Of a DNA stretch of 7,299 nucleotides, positions 6,445 through 7,299 are shown in pieces. How positions within the stretch are numbered: the first letter of the stretch is position 1; every line of letters starts with the position of its first letter. The position numbers and the translations under genes are program-made. The notes beneath the pieces were generated by a model. The model saw nothing but the letters and a program-made list of their open reading frames with translations. It had not been told where the DNA came from and did not search any database. The stretch comes from Phycisphaerae bacterium (GTDB lineage Bacteria > Planctomycetota > Phycisphaerae > UBA1845): the NCBI GenBank assembly GCA_029260155.1, contig JAJDDU010000057.1, positions 1 through 7,299 on the forward strand, read 5' to 3'.

Positions 6445-7299
6445 GTGCAGCGCGTGCCGGACAGTGCTTGGAGCGTCATTGTGGGATGTAGGTCTCTGGT
6501 GGTCGTCTGTGCGCTGGTTGCGGTGTTGGGTTGCGATCCGCCGGCGCTTACGCCGAATGGGGTCGTGCATGTTTTTGGGAGCCAGGGGCTGGGGGCTGGG
6601 GAGTTTGGATATCCTCGGGCGATTGCACAGTCGTCTCAGGGGAAGATCTACATTGTGGATAAGACCGCGCGTATACAGCGGTTCGATCAAGAGGGGAATT
6701 TCGAGATCGGATGGGCGATGCCGGAGCGGGATGCGGGCAAGCCGGTGGGGTTGGAAATCCACCCGGATGGTCGCGTCTTTGTGGCGGATACACATTATCA
6801 TCGGGTGATCGTGTTTGATCCTGATGGTGTGGAGCTTGCGCGGTTCGGAGAGGTGGGGATCGGTGACGGGCAATTCGAGCTTCCGACGGACGTGGCATTC
6901 GATGATCGTGGCTACGTCTATGTGAGTGAATACAACGGCAATGACCGTGTGACGCGGTGGTCGGAGGTCGTGGAGTCGGGCAGTTCGCGATTTGTGTTTG
7001 ATTCAGTGTTTGTGGGCGGGCTGGTGGCGGGTCGTCCGCTGCGTCGGCCGGCGGCGATGGTCATTGACGGGGAGCAGACGCTGTGGGTGGCTGACGCGTG
7101 CAATCATCGGTTGTTGCGGTTTGATCTTGACGGACAACTGCTTTGCGAATTCGGGGAGATGGGCAAGGCGGCTGGGCAGATGCGATACCCGTACGATGTG
7201 ACAGTCGATGGGGATGGAAACCTACTGGTGTGCGAGTTCGGCAATTGCCGGTTGCAGTGGTTCGATCCGACTGGTCGATCATTGCGTGTTTGGGGGGGG
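6445..7299 (+). CDS. NHL-repeat beta-propeller lipoprotein, 3' end beyond the window
   Basis: The frame is open for 285 codons from GTG 6445 to the last base. Residues 1-30 form a lipoprotein signal: a hydrophobic stretch (LVVVCALVAVLG) ending in VLGC, with Cys30 as the likely lipidated residue and Asp31 after it. The mature part consists of NHL-type blades, about 53-90, 99-136, 142-190, 198-236 and 244-285. Typical signatures include GEFGYPRAIA, KIYIVDK, RVFVADTHYHRVIVFD, FELPTDVAFDD, LWVADACNHRLLRFD and MRYPYDVTVDGDGN. About five blades are visible; six would close a usual NHL propeller, so perhaps one blade and the stop lie beyond 7299. Such propellers bind proteins, peptides or glycans, and some are enzymes; nothing here fixes the ligand. 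It starts 2 nt after the permease stop and is therefore probably co-transcribed and membrane-associated alongside the importer. Confidence 0.88.
   Translation, partial: MQRVPDSAWSVIVGCRSLVVVCALVAVLGCDPPALTPNGVVHVFGSQGLGAGEFGYPRAIAQSSQGKIYIVDKTARIQRFDQEGNFEIGWAMPERDAGKPVGLEIHPDGRVFVADTHYHRVIVFDPDGVELARFGEVGIGDGQFELPTDVAFDDRGYVYVSEYNGNDRVTRWSEVVESGSSRFVFDSVFVGGLVAGRPLRRPAAMVIDGEQTLWVADACNHRLLRFDLDGQLLCEFGEMGKAAGQMRYPYDVTVDGDGNLLVCEFGNCRLQWFDPTGRSLRVWGG
6577..6601 (+). other. G-quadruplex-type motif in the 5' part of the NHL gene
   Basis: Four G-tracts (3, 4, 5 and 4 bases) are separated by loops of 5, 2 and 2 nt on the coding strand. It encodes Gly-rich residues just after the lipoprotein signal. 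Because it would be present in the mRNA it could slow ribosomes, but it may simply follow from Gly codons in a G-rich strand. Confidence 0.5.

Noticed and set aside
7292..7299. Run of eight G at the window end as a functional element
   Set aside because: It reads in frame as Trp-Gly-Gly at the end of an NHL blade (RVWGG). It may also be a homopolymer at a sequence edge, so nothing can be built on it.
1..7299. CRISPR array, tRNA or rRNA gene, or insertion sequence
   Set aside because: I found no regularly spaced direct repeats, no cloverleaf or rRNA-like sequence, and no transposase. The palindromic elements are isolated, and nearly all the rest is coding.

Overview
The window looks like a high-GC bacterial chromosome, and a Planctomycetota-type genome fits best. 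The evidence is a secreted protein joining carboxypeptidase-regulatory-like repeats to a TlpA thioredoxin, an NHL-repeat lipoprotein, a large membrane-anchored coiled-coil protein of a kind I associate with that phylum, and two palindromic repeat elements. The lineage is inferred from architecture and composition; there is no rRNA or other marker gene here.

Layout. Positions 1-74 are non-coding and hold a perfect 20-bp palindrome. From 1964 down to 75, on the minus strand, lies one long gene for an exported protein with about five beta-sandwich repeats and a C-terminal thiol-disulfide (WCGPC) domain. Positions 1965-2155 form a divergent intergenic region with a REP-like nested inverted repeat. 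From 2156 to the window end, four plus-strand genes are packed without gaps: a three-TM, Lys/Gln-rich coiled-coil protein with a small DnaJ-like four-cysteine module; a solute-binding protein of the Fe(III)-type family; a fused two-domain ABC permease; and an NHL beta-propeller lipoprotein cut by the window edge. The junctions are an 11-nt overlap, a 4-nt overlap (GTGA) and a 2-nt gap, so the four genes are very probably one operon.

How they may work together. The binding protein and permease form most of a binding-protein-dependent importer, but its ATPase is not in the window. It may lie just beyond 7299 or elsewhere in the genome. The NHL lipoprotein and the coiled-coil protein would sit on or in the same membrane. 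Their link to transport rests only on the operon structure. The solute-binding protein lacks the residues expected of the classical FbpA ferric site, so the substrate is open.

Composition. The plus strand is rich in G and T throughout, including across the minus-strand gene, so codon endings differ by gene orientation (G/T in plus genes, C/A in the minus gene). This bias also creates very long antisense open frames under the operon, which I reject as genes.
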